Of a DNA stretch of 47,424 nucleotides, positions 18,133-25,032 are shown piece after piece. The stretch is from Collinsella aerofaciens. Lineage in GTDB: Bacteria; Actinomycetota; Coriobacteriia; Coriobacteriales; Coriobacteriaceae. Every line of letters begins with the position of its first letter. Positions within the stretch are counted from its first letter, which is position 1. The notes below the pieces were generated by a model that was not told the origin of the DNA, did not search any database, and saw only the letters and a program-made list of their open reading frames with translations. The position numbers and the translations under genes were made by a program. Location of the stretch: positions 1 through 47,424 of the forward strand of contig NZ_JADPCJ010000019.1 in assembly GCF_015670795.1 (NCBI RefSeq). Reading direction: 5' to 3'.

Positions 18133-19185
18133 GTGAAAACGGGTATTTCGATTTATCTTTCCAGCCCTCTGCAGGATATTGAGCGGACGATTGAGCGTGG
18201 TGCCGCGGCGGGTGCGCGCTATGCGTTCACCTCGCTGCATATTCCCGAGGATGGGGGAGCGGCGTATGCCGATAAGGTCCGTCATGTGCTGTCGCTGCTT
18301 TCCGCCCGCGGCATTGCGCTCATTGCCGATGTGGGGCCGCGTACGTGCGATTTGCTCGGGCTTGAGCGTATCGAGGACCTGCGCGATCTGGGGTTGGAAT
18401 ACCTTCGTTTGGACTATGGCTTTAGCGCCCAGCGGGTCGCGGAGCTGTCCGGTGTATTTCGCATTGTGGTCAATGCATCGACGGTGAGTTCTGATGAAAT
18501 CGCATCGTGGCGTGAAGCCGGCGCCGATGTGACTCGTTTTGCCGCCTGCCACAATTTTTACCCCAAGCCTTATACCGGTTTAGCTCTTGAAGATGTTGCT
18601 CGGACGAATCTTCGTCTTGCGGCGCTTGGATTCGAAATCATGGCTTTTGTGCCGGGTGATGCTAACGTTCGCGGGCCGGTATTCGAGGGACTGCCGACGG
18701 TCGAGGCGCAGCGCGGTCGCGCGTCAAAGGTTGCTCTCAATATGCTTGAGCTTGCACATGGCGCCGATTGCGACATTGTGTTGGTCGGCGACCCCGATCT
18801 TTCCGATGCGGGCTGGGCGCAGTTTGCTCAAGTTTCCGCCGGATACGTGGACCTGCAATGCGAGCTTGAGCCCGGTTATGCCTATGTGCGCGGGCAGATT
18901 CATCACGACCGGCCCGACTCGAGTGTCCTCATCTTTAGGTCTCAGGAGTCACGTACGAAGCTTAAGCCGGATTCCGTGCCGACGGATGCCGGAGCCGGCC
19001 TGCCGCGAAAGGCGGGGTCGATCGCTGTGAGCAATAGCGGATATGGGCGCTACGAAGGCGAGCTTGAGATTGCGCGGGTCGATCTTCCCGGTGACGAGCG
19101 CATGAACGTTGCGGGCCATATCACGCCCGAGGCAATGGAACTGCTGCCGTTTATCAAGCGCGGATTCGGGGTACGGTTCGTTTAA
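18133..19185 (+). CDS. mupG: MupG-type 6-phospho-N-acetylmuramidase (DUF871)
   Basis: The 350-residue protein belongs to the DUF871 family. It has a TIM-barrel first part (GISIYLSSPLQDIERTIERGAAAGARYAFTSLHIPED) and a C-terminal cyclophilin-like domain (from about 235). In Staphylococcus and Bacillus, MupG cleaves MurNAc-6-phosphate-GlcNAc, the product of the MurNAc PTS taking up a wall disaccharide. Its place after murR-murQ-murP supports the same use here. GTG 18133 is chosen for AAAGGAG at 18117-18123. The specific function is inferred from family and context. Confidence 0.8.
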   Translation: MKTGISIYLSSPLQDIERTIERGAAAGARYAFTSLHIPEDGGAAYADKVRHVLSLLSARGIALIADVGPRTCDLLGLERIEDLRDLGLEYLRLDYGFSAQRVAELSGVFRIVVNASTVSSDEIASWREAGADVTRFAACHNFYPKPYTGLALEDVARTNLRLAALGFEIMAFVPGDANVRGPVFEGLPTVEAQRGRASKVALNMLELAHGADCDIVLVGDPDLSDAGWAQFAQVSAGYVDLQCELEPGYAYVRGQIHHDRPDSSVLIFRSQESRTKLKPDSVPTDAGAGLPRKAGSIAVSNSGYGRYEGELEIARVDLPGDERMNVAGHITPEAMELLPFIKRGFGVRFV

Positions 19186-19201
19186 CGTGTGACCTGCGGG
19201 C

Positions 19202-19207
19202 TACAAT
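19202..19207 (+). promoter_or_regulatory. Candidate -10 box for the ArsC/Spx-like gene
   Basis: TACAAT lies 71 bp before ATG 19278. A -35 is not clear. Confidence 0.3.
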
Positions 19208-19277
19208 TGGCCCATCATACGAAGGCGCCTCGTGTGGCGTGTGCCTGCGTTGGCCGATCTATATTCGGAGGATTCCC

Positions 19278-19637
19278 ATGACTGTACTGTTTGTTGAATA
19301 TCCCAAGTGCTCGACCTGTAAGAAGGCCAAGGCATGGCTGGACGAACATGGGGTAGAGTATATCGATCGCGATATCGTTTTGGACAATCCCACGGCTGAT
19401 GAGCTTGCGACCTGGATTGCTCGTTCGGGGCTGCCGGTGCGGCGCTTCTTTAATTCATCGGGCATGAAATATCGAGAGCTGGGCCTGAAGGCGCGTCTGG
19501 ATGCGGGCATGACGGATCGGGAGTGCTACGAGCTGCTGGCGACCGACGGCATGCTGGTCAAGCGTCCGCTGCTGGTGGGCGACGACTTTGCGATTCCCGG
19601 CTTTAGGGAAGCGGCTTGGGCCGAGGCGTTGCTGTAG
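19278..19637 (+). CDS. ArsC/Spx family thioredoxin-fold protein
   Basis: This 119-residue protein has the ArsC/Spx fold. It carries an N-terminal C-S-T-C motif (CSTCKKAKAWL, about 12-15), the FFNSSGMKYRELGL stretch, and a C-terminal KRPLLVGDD motif. It is closest to the YffB/YfgD-like uncharacterised group. Arsenate reduction is possible but no ars genes are nearby, and Spx-type regulation is also possible. GGAGGA at 19267-19272 sets the start. The first unit of a palindrome array begins 7 bp after the stop codon. Confidence 0.8.
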   Translation: MTVLFVEYPKCSTCKKAKAWLDEHGVEYIDRDIVLDNPTADELATWIARSGLPVRRFFNSSGMKYRELGLKARLDAGMTDRECYELLATDGMLVKRPLLVGDDFAIPGFREAAWAEALL

Positions 19638-19644
19638 CGGCTGC

Positions 19645-19814
19645 GGAAAGTGCGACCCGGAATTCGCTTCCAGAATGGGATGCGCTTTCCCAAAGTGGCC
19701 GGTTGCGGAAAGCACGTCCCATTCTGAGCTTCGATTGTGGGACACGGTTTCCGGTTGAGGGCTCGACGGGAAAGTGGGGACCAGTTTGAGCTTGAAATCT
19801 GGGGCGCACTTTCC
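19645..19814. repeat. Array of three 46-bp palindromes, 62-bp period
   Basis: Units lie at 19645-19690, 19707-19752 and 19769-19814. Each is exactly 46 bp: two 20-bp imperfect arms beginning GGAAAG and ending CTTTCC or GTTTCC, around a six-base centre CGCTTC, AGCTTC or AGCTTG. Spacers are exactly 16 bp, so starts repeat every 62 bp. The array fills the gap between two convergent genes, 7 bp after one stop codon and 19 bp from the other. Confidence 0.8.
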
Positions 19815-19833
19815 GCCGGCGGGCCTGCCCCAG

Positions 19834-20244
19834 TCAGTCCGCCAGCTGTGCCCATTCGTGCGGATCGTAGACCTTTACGTGTTTGTTGGGCTTGCCGCTC
19901 CAGTACTCCTCGTCCATAAAGGGCAGATATGCCTGAACGCCGGGGCAGATAAAGGGAATCCGCTGCTGTTGCAGTCGCTCGCGCTGGCGCTGCTCCAGGT
20001 GCGCCTCGGATATGACGGTCGGCATACCGGACAACTCGACGAGGCTTGCCTGGATTCGCTTAAGGTCGGGGAGTCCCGCGTGCCATGACATCCGCATGAT
20101 CAAAAAGGATGCACGGCGGTATTTTGCCTGCACCACAGTAATGGCGGGGCGCAGTGTGGGATGGATTTTGTCCCGTTCGGGCCAAAGGTCGGCAGTGATC
20201 TCAAGGCCCAGGGTCTCCCATAGGTAATCAAGCTCTTCGTCCAT
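19834..20244 (-). CDS. Hypothetical protein
   Basis: This is a 136-residue soluble protein of unknown function. It has a helical middle (LRPAITVVQAKYRRASFLIM) and the stretch RIPFICPGVQAYLPF. That stretch recalls a motif in winged-helix proteins of Firmicutes annotated as MarR-like, but no DNA-binding domain is visible here. It may be a shortened relative. GAGGC before ATG 20244 is a weak ribosome binding site. It converges on the ArsC-like gene, and the 46-bp palindrome array lies between them. Confidence 0.55.
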   Translation of the reverse strand: MDEELDYLWETLGLEITADLWPERDKIHPTLRPAITVVQAKYRRASFLIMRMSWHAGLPDLKRIQASLVELSGMPTVISEAHLEQRQRERLQQQRIPFICPGVQAYLPFMDEEYWSGKPNKHVKVYDPHEWAQLAD

Positions 20245-20447
20245 GGCGCCTCGATATCTACGCGATCATTGATACTTCGATTGTGTTGCCTGGTGCTATC
20301 GTTTTCACGGTAGAATCTGCCAACGGTTGACGGCTACCGCTCGCGGCGTTTTGCCCTTCGTGTACAGCGGTTGGCTTCACAGGTCCTTCACGGGTTGGAC
20401 TAAATTAGGCCAATTTGACTGAATTTCAAAAAAGTCAAAATTGGGGC

Positions 20448-20476
20448 TTGCGTCACGGCGAGACTTCCCGTATATT
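20448..20476 (+). promoter_or_regulatory. Promoter of the tRNA-Gln/tRNA-Glu unit
   Basis: TTGCGT (20448-20453) lies 17 bp before TATATT (20471-20476), placing the start near 20483, about 38 bp before tRNA-Gln. The rest of 20245-20447 is A+T-rich with no gene seen; it holds a second possible -10, TAGAAT, near 20312. Confidence 0.6.
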
Positions 20477-20520
20477 TCTTTCTTGCGCAAAGGCACAGCC
20501 GAGCGCAGCGATGCAGTCAT

Positions 20521-20594
20521 TGGGATGTCGTCTAATGGCAGGACAGCGGATTCTGGTTCCGTCAATGGGGGTTCGACTCCCTCCATCCCAGCCA
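20521..20594 (+). tRNA. tRNA-Gln (CUG)
   Basis: A full cloverleaf can be drawn. The acceptor is TGGGATG (20521-20527) with CATCCCA (20584-20590), discriminator G, and encoded CCA (20592-20594). The anticodon stem is GCGGA/TCCGT with loop TTCTGGT, anticodon CTG. The T arm is GGGGGTTCGACTCCC. The U1-A72 pair and G73 are typical of tRNA-Gln. Confidence 0.95.
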
Positions 20595-20611
20595 TTGCAT
20601 TTGCTACATAT

Positions 20612-20688
20612 GGCCCGTTCGTCTAGCGGTTTAGGACGCCGCCCTCTCAAGGCGGAGATCACCAGTTCGAATCTGGTACGGGCTACCA
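20612..20688 (+). tRNA. tRNA-Glu (CUC)
   Basis: Acceptor GGCCCGT (20612-20618) pairs with ACGGGCT (20678-20684), discriminator A, encoded CCA (20686-20688). The anticodon stem CCGCC/GGCGG carries loop CTCTCAA, anticodon CTC. The T loop GTTCGAATC is standard. It lies 17 bp after tRNA-Gln and is probably cut from the same transcript. Confidence 0.95.
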
Positions 20689-20698
20689 AAATTGAACG

Positions 20699-20727
20699 CC
20701 CGGGCCTCGTAAGAGACCCGGGTTTTG
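20699..20727 (+). terminator. tRNA operon terminator
   Basis: CCCGGGCCTC and GAGACCCGGG (one G-T/A mismatch) form the stem around GTAA, followed by TTTT. Confidence 0.75.
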
Positions 20728-20782
20728 TGTATTGACCGTATATACGGCGCCTGCCGTGTTTCGCTCAGATCGAGGAGTAGCC

Positions 20783-21700
20783 ATGGATCTGCCCATCAGC
20801 TTGCAAGACATCACGTATGCCGAGAACTATCTGGCGCAGGGCGACCTGGCTACGGCGACGCCGCTGCTGGAGCGTCTGGTGGAGCTCGCCGAGGAGTATA
20901 TCGACGCTGAGTGCAAGACGGAGGAGAAGCGCCAATACTTTAGCTTCGATAGCAAGTTTGAGCGCTTGGCCTATCGCCGCGTGGAGAAGGATCCGCGCGA
21001 GCTCGTGCAGGTCGAGGTGCCGTTTGACCGCCTGTACTCTGACATGGCGTTTGCCTACATTCGCCAGCAGGATTATGTGAGCGCTCGTAATGCCCTGATG
21101 CAGGCTGTGCGTTGGGACCCCATGAACTGCAACTATCGCTTGGATTTGGCCGAGCTGTTCCGCGCACTCGAGGACAAGCAGGAATGGGCATCGCTCTCGT
21201 TCTCGGTGCTGGAGCGTGCAAGCGATGGCAAGTGCGCCGCCCGCGCCTACGCCAATCTAGGCCAGTATTTCTTGGAGCCCGAGACCGAGAACGTTTCGGC
21301 TGCCGTGGGCTGCGCGCGTCTGGCGCTGCGCCTGGCGCCCAACGATGCGCATACGACGCGCCTGCTCAACAAGATCCATACCACCTATCCGGATGCCGCC
21401 GATGAGAGCGACGACCACGTGATGGGTGAACTGGCCCTGCAAGGTGTGCCGACCTCGCCTTCGGCCGAGATTGCCATCTGCCTGATTATGTGCGCGACCG
21501 ATGCTGCAAGTGACGGCGACAAGCAGGAGGCGACGCGCCTGACGGTGCGTGCTCGCGACTTGGTGGGCGAGGAGGCCTGCGCGGCGATTATCAAACTGGT
21601 GCGCGAGAGCGACGCCGAGCTCAATGCCGAGCGCAAGGCAAAGCGCGAGGCTGCGGGCTCAAACGCCGACGGCGCCAAGGAGGCCGGCGATGCCCAGTAA
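20783..21700 (+). CDS. TPR-repeat protein upstream of smpB
   Basis: This 305-residue soluble protein is mostly helical, with tetratricopeptide-like repeats. Examples are YAENYLAQGDLATATPLLERLVELA, SDMAFAYIRQQDYVSARNALMQAVRWDP and ARAYANLGQYFLEPETENVSAAVGCARLALRLAPND. The last 30 residues are charged and low complexity. TPR proteins hold protein complexes together; no partner can be named. GAGGAG at 20772-20777 sets ATG 20783. Its end overlaps smpB by 11 bases, so the two are co-translated. Confidence 0.75.
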   Translation: MDLPISLQDITYAENYLAQGDLATATPLLERLVELAEEYIDAECKTEEKRQYFSFDSKFERLAYRRVEKDPRELVQVEVPFDRLYSDMAFAYIRQQDYVSARNALMQAVRWDPMNCNYRLDLAELFRALEDKQEWASLSFSVLERASDGKCAARAYANLGQYFLEPETENVSAAVGCARLALRLAPNDAHTTRLLNKIHTTYPDAADESDDHVMGELALQGVPTSPSAEIAICLIMCATDAASDGDKQEATRLTVRARDLVGEEACAAIIKLVRESDAELNAERKAKREAAGSNADGAKEAGDAQ

Positions 21701-22160
21701 GCGCGAGCGCAAACTCATTTCCAAGAATCGCTCGGCACATCACGAGTACTTTATCGATGAGACATTTGAGTGCGGTATTGAACTGAGTGGCACCGAGGTC
21801 AAGTCGATTCGCGAGCGCGCCTGCCAGATCACCGATACCTTCGCGCTGATCCGCGGCGGGGAGTGCTGGCTCGTCGGCCTGCATATCCACCCTTATAGCC
21901 ATGGTGGCGTGTGGAATCGCGATCCCGACCGTCGGCGTCGTCTGCTGCTGCACCGCAAGGAGATTGACTTTCTTGACGGCAAACTTCGCAACCGTGGTTA
22001 TGCGCTGGTTCCGTTGGAGCTCTACTTTAATACCGACGGCCGCGTAAAGCTGCTGCTGGGTCTAGGTCGCGGCAAGAAGCTCTACGACAAGCGCGAGGAC
22101 ATGGCCAAGCGTGATGTCCAACGCGAGATCGACCGCGCCCTTAAGGAACGCAACCGCTAG
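21690..22160 (+). CDS. smpB: SsrA-binding protein SmpB
   Basis: SmpB carries tmRNA to stalled ribosomes during trans-translation. The 156-residue protein shows the SmpB core: SAHHEYFIDETFECGIELSGTEVKSIR, the HIHPYSHG motif, and the basic C-terminal tail KKLYDKREDMAKRDVQREIDRALKERN. It overlaps the TPR gene by 11 bases. Its usual partner rnr lies 8.6 kb upstream, with the recombinase and MurNAc region between them. I saw no tmRNA gene in the window. Confidence 0.96.
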   Translation: MPSKRERKLISKNRSAHHEYFIDETFECGIELSGTEVKSIRERACQITDTFALIRGGECWLVGLHIHPYSHGGVWNRDPDRRRRLLLHRKEIDFLDGKLRNRGYALVPLELYFNTDGRVKLLLGLGRGKKLYDKREDMAKRDVQREIDRALKERNR

Positions 22161-22172
22161 GCACTCTGTATA

Positions 22173-22239
22173 AGTTGCGGTGGAATACGGACTGTTTTGC
22201 CTGTTTGAGGGGCTATTCAGTCCCTATTTCACCGCAACT
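22173..22239. repeat. 67-bp palindrome, copy 2 (inverted orientation)
   Basis: The 22-bp arms at 22173-22194 and 22218-22239 match copy 1 except for two bases in the left arm. The 23-bp centre reads as the reverse complement type (TTTTGCC...GGGGCTATT), so this copy is inverted relative to 8248-8314 and 36575-36641. It begins 12 bp after the smpB stop. Confidence 0.8.
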
Positions 22240-22281
22240 GCGGGCGTCTCATCTTTCTTACTGTTCTGACACATATGTCTT

Positions 22282-22316
22282 AAAGGCGGCGTCCGTTATG
22301 GGTGCCGCCTTTTTTG
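22282..22316 (+). terminator. Terminator before the flavin reductase-like gene
   Basis: AAAGGCGGC (22282-22290) pairs with GCCGCCTTT (22304-22312), followed by more Ts. It probably ends smpB transcripts. Confidence 0.75.
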
Positions 22317-22366
22317 TGGGTACATACATTCATGAGGTTCCAACCCGAGCTAGGGGAGTGATCGTT

Positions 22367-22870
22367 ATGGACAAAACTGCGTTCTTTACCATGCCGAGCG
22401 GTCTGTACGTGGTGAGCGCTGCGGCAGACGGGTTGCGCGCCGGCTGCGTCATCAACACTGCGGTGCAGGTGACGTCCATGCCGCCGCGTATTTCGGTTGC
22501 CGTGAACAAGGACAATGTCACCTCGGGCGTCATCGCATCGGCCAAAGCGTTCGCGCTGACCGTGATCGATCAGACTGCCGACATGCTCTACATCGGTAAC
22601 TTTGGGTTCCGCACCAGCAGCGATTATGACAAGTTTGCCAAATACGAGACCCGCGAGACGGCTCTGGGCATGCCCTATGTGCCTGAGTACGCGGCGGCCC
22701 TGTTTAGCTGCCGTTTGATCGACACTGTGGATGTGGGCACGCATCTGCTGTTTATTGGCGAGGTCGAGGATGCCGAGCGCCTGAGCGACGAGACGCCGCT
22801 GACGTACGACTACTATCACAAGGTGCTAAAGGGCAAGACGCCGCCCAAAGCCTCGTCGTATCAAGGCTAG
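22367..22870 (+). CDS. Flavin reductase-like FMN-binding protein
   Basis: This 167-residue protein belongs to the flavin reductase-like, FMN-binding split-barrel family (DIM6/NTAB, HpaC-like). It opens FFTMPSGLYVVSAAADGLRAGCVINTAVQVTSMPPRISVAVNKDNVTSGVI, with the typical N-terminal pattern, and ends near the flavin site with GTHLLFIGEVEDAE. Relatives in anaerobes are fused to or sit beside rubredoxins and take part in oxygen or peroxide reduction. A rubredoxin gene follows 88 bp downstream, which supports that use. TAGGGGAG sets ATG 22367; an upstream in-frame extension has no ribosome binding site. Confidence 0.85.
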   Translation: MDKTAFFTMPSGLYVVSAAADGLRAGCVINTAVQVTSMPPRISVAVNKDNVTSGVIASAKAFALTVIDQTADMLYIGNFGFRTSSDYDKFAKYETRETALGMPYVPEYAAALFSCRLIDTVDVGTHLLFIGEVEDAERLSDETPLTYDYYHKVLKGKTPPKASSYQG

Positions 22871-22887
22871 AAATGTTCTAAAAATAC

Positions 22888-22915
22888 TTGCATTATGTTA
22901 TTGAGAATATATACT
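22888..22915 (+). promoter_or_regulatory. Rubredoxin promoter, with possible operator
   Basis: TTGCAT (22888-22893) lies 16 bp before TATACT (22910-22915). The A+T-rich stretch TTATTGAGAATATATACTAATAA has matching ends (TTATT/AATAA) and overlaps the -10. It could be a Fur/PerR-type site, but the inner bases do not pair well. Confidence 0.5.
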
Positions 22916-22958
22916 AATAAGTAAGTACACCAGCAGTCACGTTCGAGAGGAGAACATC

Positions 22959-23102
22959 ATGGCTGAGGAGAAGAAGACGTATAAGTTTGTGTGCACCGTT
23001 TGCGGTTACGAGGTTGAGGTCGACACGCCCGAGCTGCCCGAGGACTACGTGTGCCCGGTCTGCGGCGTCGGCCCCGATGAGTTTGAGCTTGTCGAGGAGT
23101 AG
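22959..23102 (+). CDS. Small rubredoxin-like electron carrier
   Basis: This 47-residue protein holds one iron by four cysteines: C12-T-V-C15-G-Y and C32-P-V-C35-G. Only 16 residues separate the two pairs, against about 29 in classic rubredoxin. It thus resembles the rubredoxin domain of rubrerythrin, free-standing. The rest is acidic (ending FELVEE), as expected for an electron carrier. GAGAGGAG before ATG 22959 is a strong ribosome binding site. With the flavin reductase-like gene just upstream it may form an electron path for oxidative stress defence; this is inference. Confidence 0.9.
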   Translation: MAEEKKTYKFVCTVCGYEVEVDTPELPEDYVCPVCGVGPDEFELVEE

Positions 23103-23142
23103 CTCGTAGACACACGACTTGCAACAACATATAGCTCTGTCC

Positions 23143-23178
23143 AAGGGCCCCGGTCGAATTCTCGGCCGGGACCCTTTT
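23143..23178 (+). terminator. Rubredoxin terminator
   Basis: AAGGGCCCCGG (23143-23153) pairs with CCGGGACCCTT (23166-23176, one bulge) around TCGAATTCTCGG, followed by TTGA. Confidence 0.7.
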
Positions 23179-23189
23179 GATTTATCTGA

Positions 23190-23226
23190 CGGTTTAAAAC
23201 GGTCTCACGTGTTACAGATTGAGACG
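23190..23226. repeat. Truncated copy of the 59-bp palindrome
   Basis: The right arm TGTTACAGATTGAGACG (with one change at its start) and part of the centre (TTTAAAACGGTCTCA) match the 59-bp family. The left arm is replaced by unrelated sequence. It lies between the rubredoxin terminator and the stop of the Nramp gene. Confidence 0.65.
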
Positions 23227-23254
23227 TTATATCTGGACAGTTACGCCATCCCAA

Positions 23255-24511
23255 TTACATCCCCGTTAGCAGCACGATGTCGAGAATCGTCACGATGACG
23301 CCGATTCCTACGAGCAGCGCGTTGAGCGGGCGCGAGTTGGTGTATTTGCCCATGACGCGGGGCGAACTGGTGAGTCGTATGAGCACAAAGACCGTAATTG
23401 GCAGCTGAAGCGACAGCAGCGCCTGACTCCAAATGAGACCCTCAAAAGGATTCGGGACGACCAAGCACGCCGCCACTGCGCCGACGAAGCAGGCCGCCAC
23501 CCCGATCGAGGAATGTCGGTCGTGGATGTCGTATTCATCGTCGAACATGCCCGCGGTGATGGTGCCCGCCGCCATGCCCGCCGTCACACTACTCGATAGT
23601 CCCGCAAACAGCAGTGCCACCGCAAAGATGGTCGAGCTTGCCGGGCCCAGAATGGGGGAGAGCGTGGCCGCTGCGACGGCGAGGTCGTCTACGACCATGC
23701 CGTGCGCAAAGAAGGTCGTTGCGGCCAGGATGACCATGGCCGAGTTGATTGCCCAGCCCACGCCCATCGAAAAGAGCGTGTCGAAGAGCTCGTAGCGCAG
23801 ACGTTCTTCGATAACCTGCTCGCCTTGGCCTTCAAAGTGCATGGATTGGATGACCTCGGAGTGCAGGAAGAGGTTGTGGGGCATAACGACCGCGCCTAGG
23901 ACACTTACGATAATCGCGGCCGAGCCGGTGGGCATACAGGGTGTGATCCAGCTTGCGGCGGCTTGCGGCCAGTCGACCTTGACTAGTGCAAGCTCGGCTA
24001 AAAACGAAAGTCCTACCACGCCTACGAAGGCGATGATCCATCGCTCGGCGCGTTTGTAGGAGCTTGTCATGAGCATGGCAATCGATGCCGCCGCCACGAT
24101 GATGCAGCCGGCGCGTACGGGCAGGCCAAAGAGCATTTGAAGCGCGATCGCACCGCCCAGGACTTCGGCCATGGCGGTGGCGACCGTGGCTAGATACGCG
24201 CTGCCGAGTATCGCACGCCCGACGAGGCGGGGTAGGTGGCGCGTCGTGGCCTCGGCAAGACACATGCCCGTGGCGATGCCCAGGTGCGCCGCGTTGTGCT
24301 GCAGCACGATGAGCATGATCGTGGACAGCGTGACGATCCACAGCAGCGCGTAGCCAAACTGCGAGCCCGCGGCCATATTGGAGGCCCAGTTGCCCGGGTC
24401 GATAAAGCCGACGGTGACGAGCAACCCGGGGCCGATATGCCGCGCAATGTCTAGGCCTCCGTGACCACCGGTGCGCCGGGAACCAAAGTGTTGTTTGAGA
24501 TGGTTGAGCAT
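23255..24511 (-). CDS. mntH: Nramp family divalent metal transporter
   Basis: This is a proton-coupled importer of Mn(II) and related ions in the cytoplasmic membrane. The 418-residue protein has about eleven membrane segments. The metal site is clear: D38-P-G-N41 in segment 1 (TVGFIDPGNWASN) and MPHNLFLHSEV in segment 6. The conserved loop motif GQSSTITGTYAGQ of E. coli MntH is changed (GLSSSVTAGMAAGTITAG), as in many relatives. CAGGAGTG precedes the ATG at 24511. It is divergent from gltB across a gap that holds a three-unit palindrome array. Confidence 0.88.
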   Translation of the reverse strand: MLNHLKQHFGSRRTGGHGGLDIARHIGPGLLVTVGFIDPGNWASNMAAGSQFGYALLWIVTLSTIMLIVLQHNAAHLGIATGMCLAEATTRHLPRLVGRAILGSAYLATVATAMAEVLGGAIALQMLFGLPVRAGCIIVAAASIAMLMTSSYKRAERWIIAFVGVVGLSFLAELALVKVDWPQAAASWITPCMPTGSAAIIVSVLGAVVMPHNLFLHSEVIQSMHFEGQGEQVIEERLRYELFDTLFSMGVGWAINSAMVILAATTFFAHGMVVDDLAVAAATLSPILGPASSTIFAVALLFAGLSSSVTAGMAAGTITAGMFDDEYDIHDRHSSIGVAACFVGAVAACLVVPNPFEGLIWSQALLSLQLPITVFVLIRLTSSPRVMGKYTNSRPLNALLVGIGVIVTILDIVLLTGM

Positions 24512-24559
24512 GGTGCACTCCTGCGTGCCGTTTGTTTGACGCCGTAAAGGGTACCCGTT

Positions 24560-24586
24560 TTAGGCTTAAAGGTTAACCGAGACTAA
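24560..24586. promoter_or_regulatory. Candidate metal-regulator site before mntH
   Basis: TTAGGCTTAAAGGTTAACC, continuing to CTAA, has ends resembling DtxR/MntR-family operators (TTAG...CTAA). The match to a palindrome is weak. Control of mntH by a Mn sensor is common, which is the only other support. Confidence 0.25.
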
Positions 24587-24631
24587 CAAAATTGTTGTAT
24601 TTGAATAGGATGGGGAAAGGAGTTGCCGAAA

Positions 24632-24850
24632 TGTCTTGATCTGTAACAACTAGGGATGGAAATTGGACCTAGGTGTTACAGATCGAGACAGGAAGAAATG
24701 GTCCTATGGAAAATCTCGATCTGTAACAGTTAGCTGCAAAAACCGGCCCTTCGTGTTACAGATCGAGACATTCGGAAATGTCTCTCGAAAACATCTCAAT
24801 CTGTAACATCTAGGCGCCAAAATTGGGTCTTCCTGTTACAGATTGAGATG
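24632..24850. repeat. Array of three 59-bp palindromes (80-bp period)
   Basis: Units lie at 24632-24690, 24712-24770 and 24792-24850, exactly 80 bp apart, with 21-bp spacers that are themselves alike (GGAAATG, then CTC, then GAAA). The arms follow TGTCTCGATCTGTAACA / TGTTACAGATCGAGACA. Unit 3 has matching changes in both arms (CATCTCAAT / ATTGAGATG). All three centres have the A-rich orientation. The array sits between divergent genes, so it is not simply a terminator. Confidence 0.9.
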
Positions 24851-24865
24851 TTTGAAGCGGTGAGC

Positions 24866-24955
24866 TTACAGGCCGAACTTGGGGCCCTTGTTGTCGTCCT
24901 TGAGGTCGGCGGTGTCCACTCGTAGGGCGTGCGTTACGCGATTGTTTCGAAACGG
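24866..24955 (-). pseudogene. 3' remnant of a lost gene
   Basis: On the minus strand a frame ends with a stop codon at 24866-24868 and reads TADLKDDNKGPKFGL at its end, preceded by FRNNRVTHALRVD. The codons (GAC ACC GCC GAC CTC AAG) are exactly those favoured by the highly expressed genes here. The frame is open for only 43 codons and has no start. I take it as the last piece of a deleted gene. The parent protein is not recognised. The 59-bp array begins 15 bp after its stop. Confidence 0.4.
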
Positions 24956-25032
24956 GCGGGAAACACAACGGGCCGGTGATGCTCCTAGTATGCCTATTCA
25001 ACTGATTGTCTAATATTTAGGGGAGGATCGCG

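Noticed and set aside
19278..19637. Arsenate resistance gene arsC
   Set aside because: The fold family fits, but no ars neighbours are present and the sequence is closer to the uncharacterised YffB/Spx-like group, so no gene symbol is given.
24632..24850. Palindrome array as an ordinary terminator cluster
   Set aside because: It lies between the starts of divergent genes mntH and gltB and has no T run. A terminating role remains possible only for the lost gene whose 3' remnant ends at 24866.
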